Part shown: piece after piece, positions 63,404 through 64,000 of the stretch
Layout: the number at the start of each line of letters is the position of its first letter
Numbering within the stretch: the stretch's first letter is position 1
NCBI RefSeq assembly: GCF_030412015.1
Contig: NZ_JASNRD010000001.1
Coordinates: 62,001-126,000 of the forward strand
DNA from: Massilia sp. YIM B02763
GTDB lineage: Bacteria > Pseudomonadota > Gammaproteobacteria > Burkholderiales > Burkholderiaceae_D
Reading direction: 5' to 3'
Length of the DNA: 64,000 bases
Position numbers and translations under genes: made by a program
Notes under the pieces: model-generated
Database searches by the model: none
What the model saw: the letters and a program-made list of their open reading frames with translations, nothing else
What the model was told of the DNA's origin: nothing

Positions 63404-63640
63404 TCAATCGAATCGGGAGCCCTCGACGATCGCCAGGCGGTCCAGGCGCACCGTCGTGCCATCCTCCAGACGCGCATACTCGACGCCGTCCTTCGCGAAC
63501 AGGTCGAGGATGCGCGTGTCGACTGTCGCCCTGGCACCGTCCTCGCCCGCCACCTCGAGCCTGACCGTGCGCGCGCGCGTGGCGGCAGCCTCGAACGCGT
63601 CGTACAGCGCGCAGGCGATGGGCTGGTACGGCGCCGTCAT
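63404..63640 (-). CDS. rof: Rho-binding antiterminator (Rof-like)
   Basis: 78 residues. The order YQPIACALYDAFEAAATRAR, a short beta segment, AKDGVEYARLEDGTTVRLDRL matches E. coli Rof (YQPINCDDYDNLE...NVEYL...LRLDKI). Rof binds the Rho hexamer and prevents its loading on RNA. The start overlaps the stop of the GNAT gene by 4 nt. Confidence 0.82.
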   Translation of the reverse strand: MTAPYQPIACALYDAFEAAATRARTVRLEVAGEDGARATVDTRILDLFAKDGVEYARLEDGTTVRLDRLAIVEGSRFD

Positions 63641-63999
63641 GCGCCCTCCCGCGCCGGCACGGCGAGACCGGTATCCGCATGGCGCTCGAAATGCACGCGG
63701 TCGTACCAGGTGCCGTCCAGTTCGAAGCTGCGCCGCGAGCGGCCGTATTCGACGAAGCCGTTGCGCCGCAGGACGCGCTGCGAAGCCACGTTCGCCACGC
63801 TGGCGTCGGCTTCGATGCGGCGCAGGCCCAGGTCGCCGAAGCCGATCGCGAGCAGGCGCCCCACGGCGGCGCCGGCATGGCCCCGGCCGCCGAAGTCGGC
63901 GCCGATGCGGTAGCCCAGCACGGCGCTGTGGAAGTGGGCGCGCTTGACGTGGCCCAGGTTGACGCGGCCGACCAGCGCGCCCTGGGCGTCCCTGACCAG
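63637..63999 (-). CDS. GNAT family N-acetyltransferase (RimJ/RimL type), N-terminus outside the window
   Basis: The frame runs in from beyond the right edge. The visible 120 residues hold the acetyl-CoA loop region (GADFGGRGHAGAAVGRLLAIGF), RIEADASVANVASQRVLRRNGFVEYG and a final FELDGTWYDRVHFER, all typical of ribosomal-protein or small-molecule acetyltransferases of the RimJ/RimL group. It is coupled to rof by a 4-nt overlap. The substrate is unknown. Confidence 0.88.
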   Translation of the reverse strand: MVRDAQGALVGRVNLGHVKRAHFHSAVLGYRIGADFGGRGHAGAAVGRLLAIGFGDLGLRRIEADASVANVASQRVLRRNGFVEYGRSRRSFELDGTWYDRVHFERHADTGLAVPAREGA

Positions 64000-64000
64000 G

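Overview
The window is GC-rich, almost wholly coding chromosomal DNA of a betaproteobacterium. It most resembles the Massilia/Telluria/Duganella branch of the Oxalobacteraceae. This is an inference from gene content: PEP-CTERM proteins with a PrsT-type TPR lipoprotein, an MSHA-type minor-pilin operon, a complete malonate decarboxylase (mdc) cluster, GH92 mannosidases and many LysR/TetR regulators. No rRNA, tRNA, CRISPR array, intact insertion sequence or prophage was seen.

Layout. 1-2.5 kb: tandem GH92 mannosidases. 2.5-6 kb: a TetR/oxidoreductase pair with paired operators, then a divergent EamA exporter/Lrp pair. 6-9.3 kb: methionine aminopeptidase coupled to a ParD-like antitoxin, a PEP-CTERM protein and a diguanylate cyclase. 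9.5-16 kb: an alanine-type Na+ symporter, then a TonB siderophore receptor divergent from a DUF3649-PepSY-DUF3325 membrane operon, with Fur boxes between. 16-20.5 kb: nfsB and a royal-jelly-type protein facing a LysR gene, then an ECF41 sigma factor. 20.6-22.8 kb: an atypical cytochrome P450 and a TetR gene. 22.9-29.2 kb: an MshQ-like/minor prepilin operon, a ParA-like protein and an unlisted 52-residue membrane protein. 29.4-33.6 kb: a large hybrid histidine kinase, an NTF2-like protein and a PP2C-type phosphatase. 33.7-41.8 kb: metR (with a premature stop) divergent from metE, an AraC regulator, an AhpD-like and an acyl-CoA-dehydrogenase-like gene, a broken ABC ATPase and an FAD monooxygenase.

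42.5-45.2 kb is visibly lower in GC. It holds an IS5-type transposase remnant and four small minus-strand genes, one an Imm26-type immunity gene with an amber codon. 45.2-49.1 kb carries prsT and a PEP-CTERM protein. 49.2-53.8 kb holds a small kinase, two NarL-type response regulators (one lacking part of its DNA-binding domain) and a phosphoethanolamine-transferase-like enzyme. 54-62.5 kb is mdcR facing mdcABCDE-madLM-mdcGH, a self-contained malonate uptake and decarboxylation pathway. The window ends with an FRG-domain protein, a Rof-like antiterminator and a truncated GNAT acetyltransferase.

The window has no single obvious new multi-gene machine. The observations most worth a second look are the Glu-to-Gln change in the GH92 catalytic motif, the ParD-like/Map pair with operator-like repeats, the low-GC immunity-type island, and the damaged regulators (metR and the truncated NarL-type protein).
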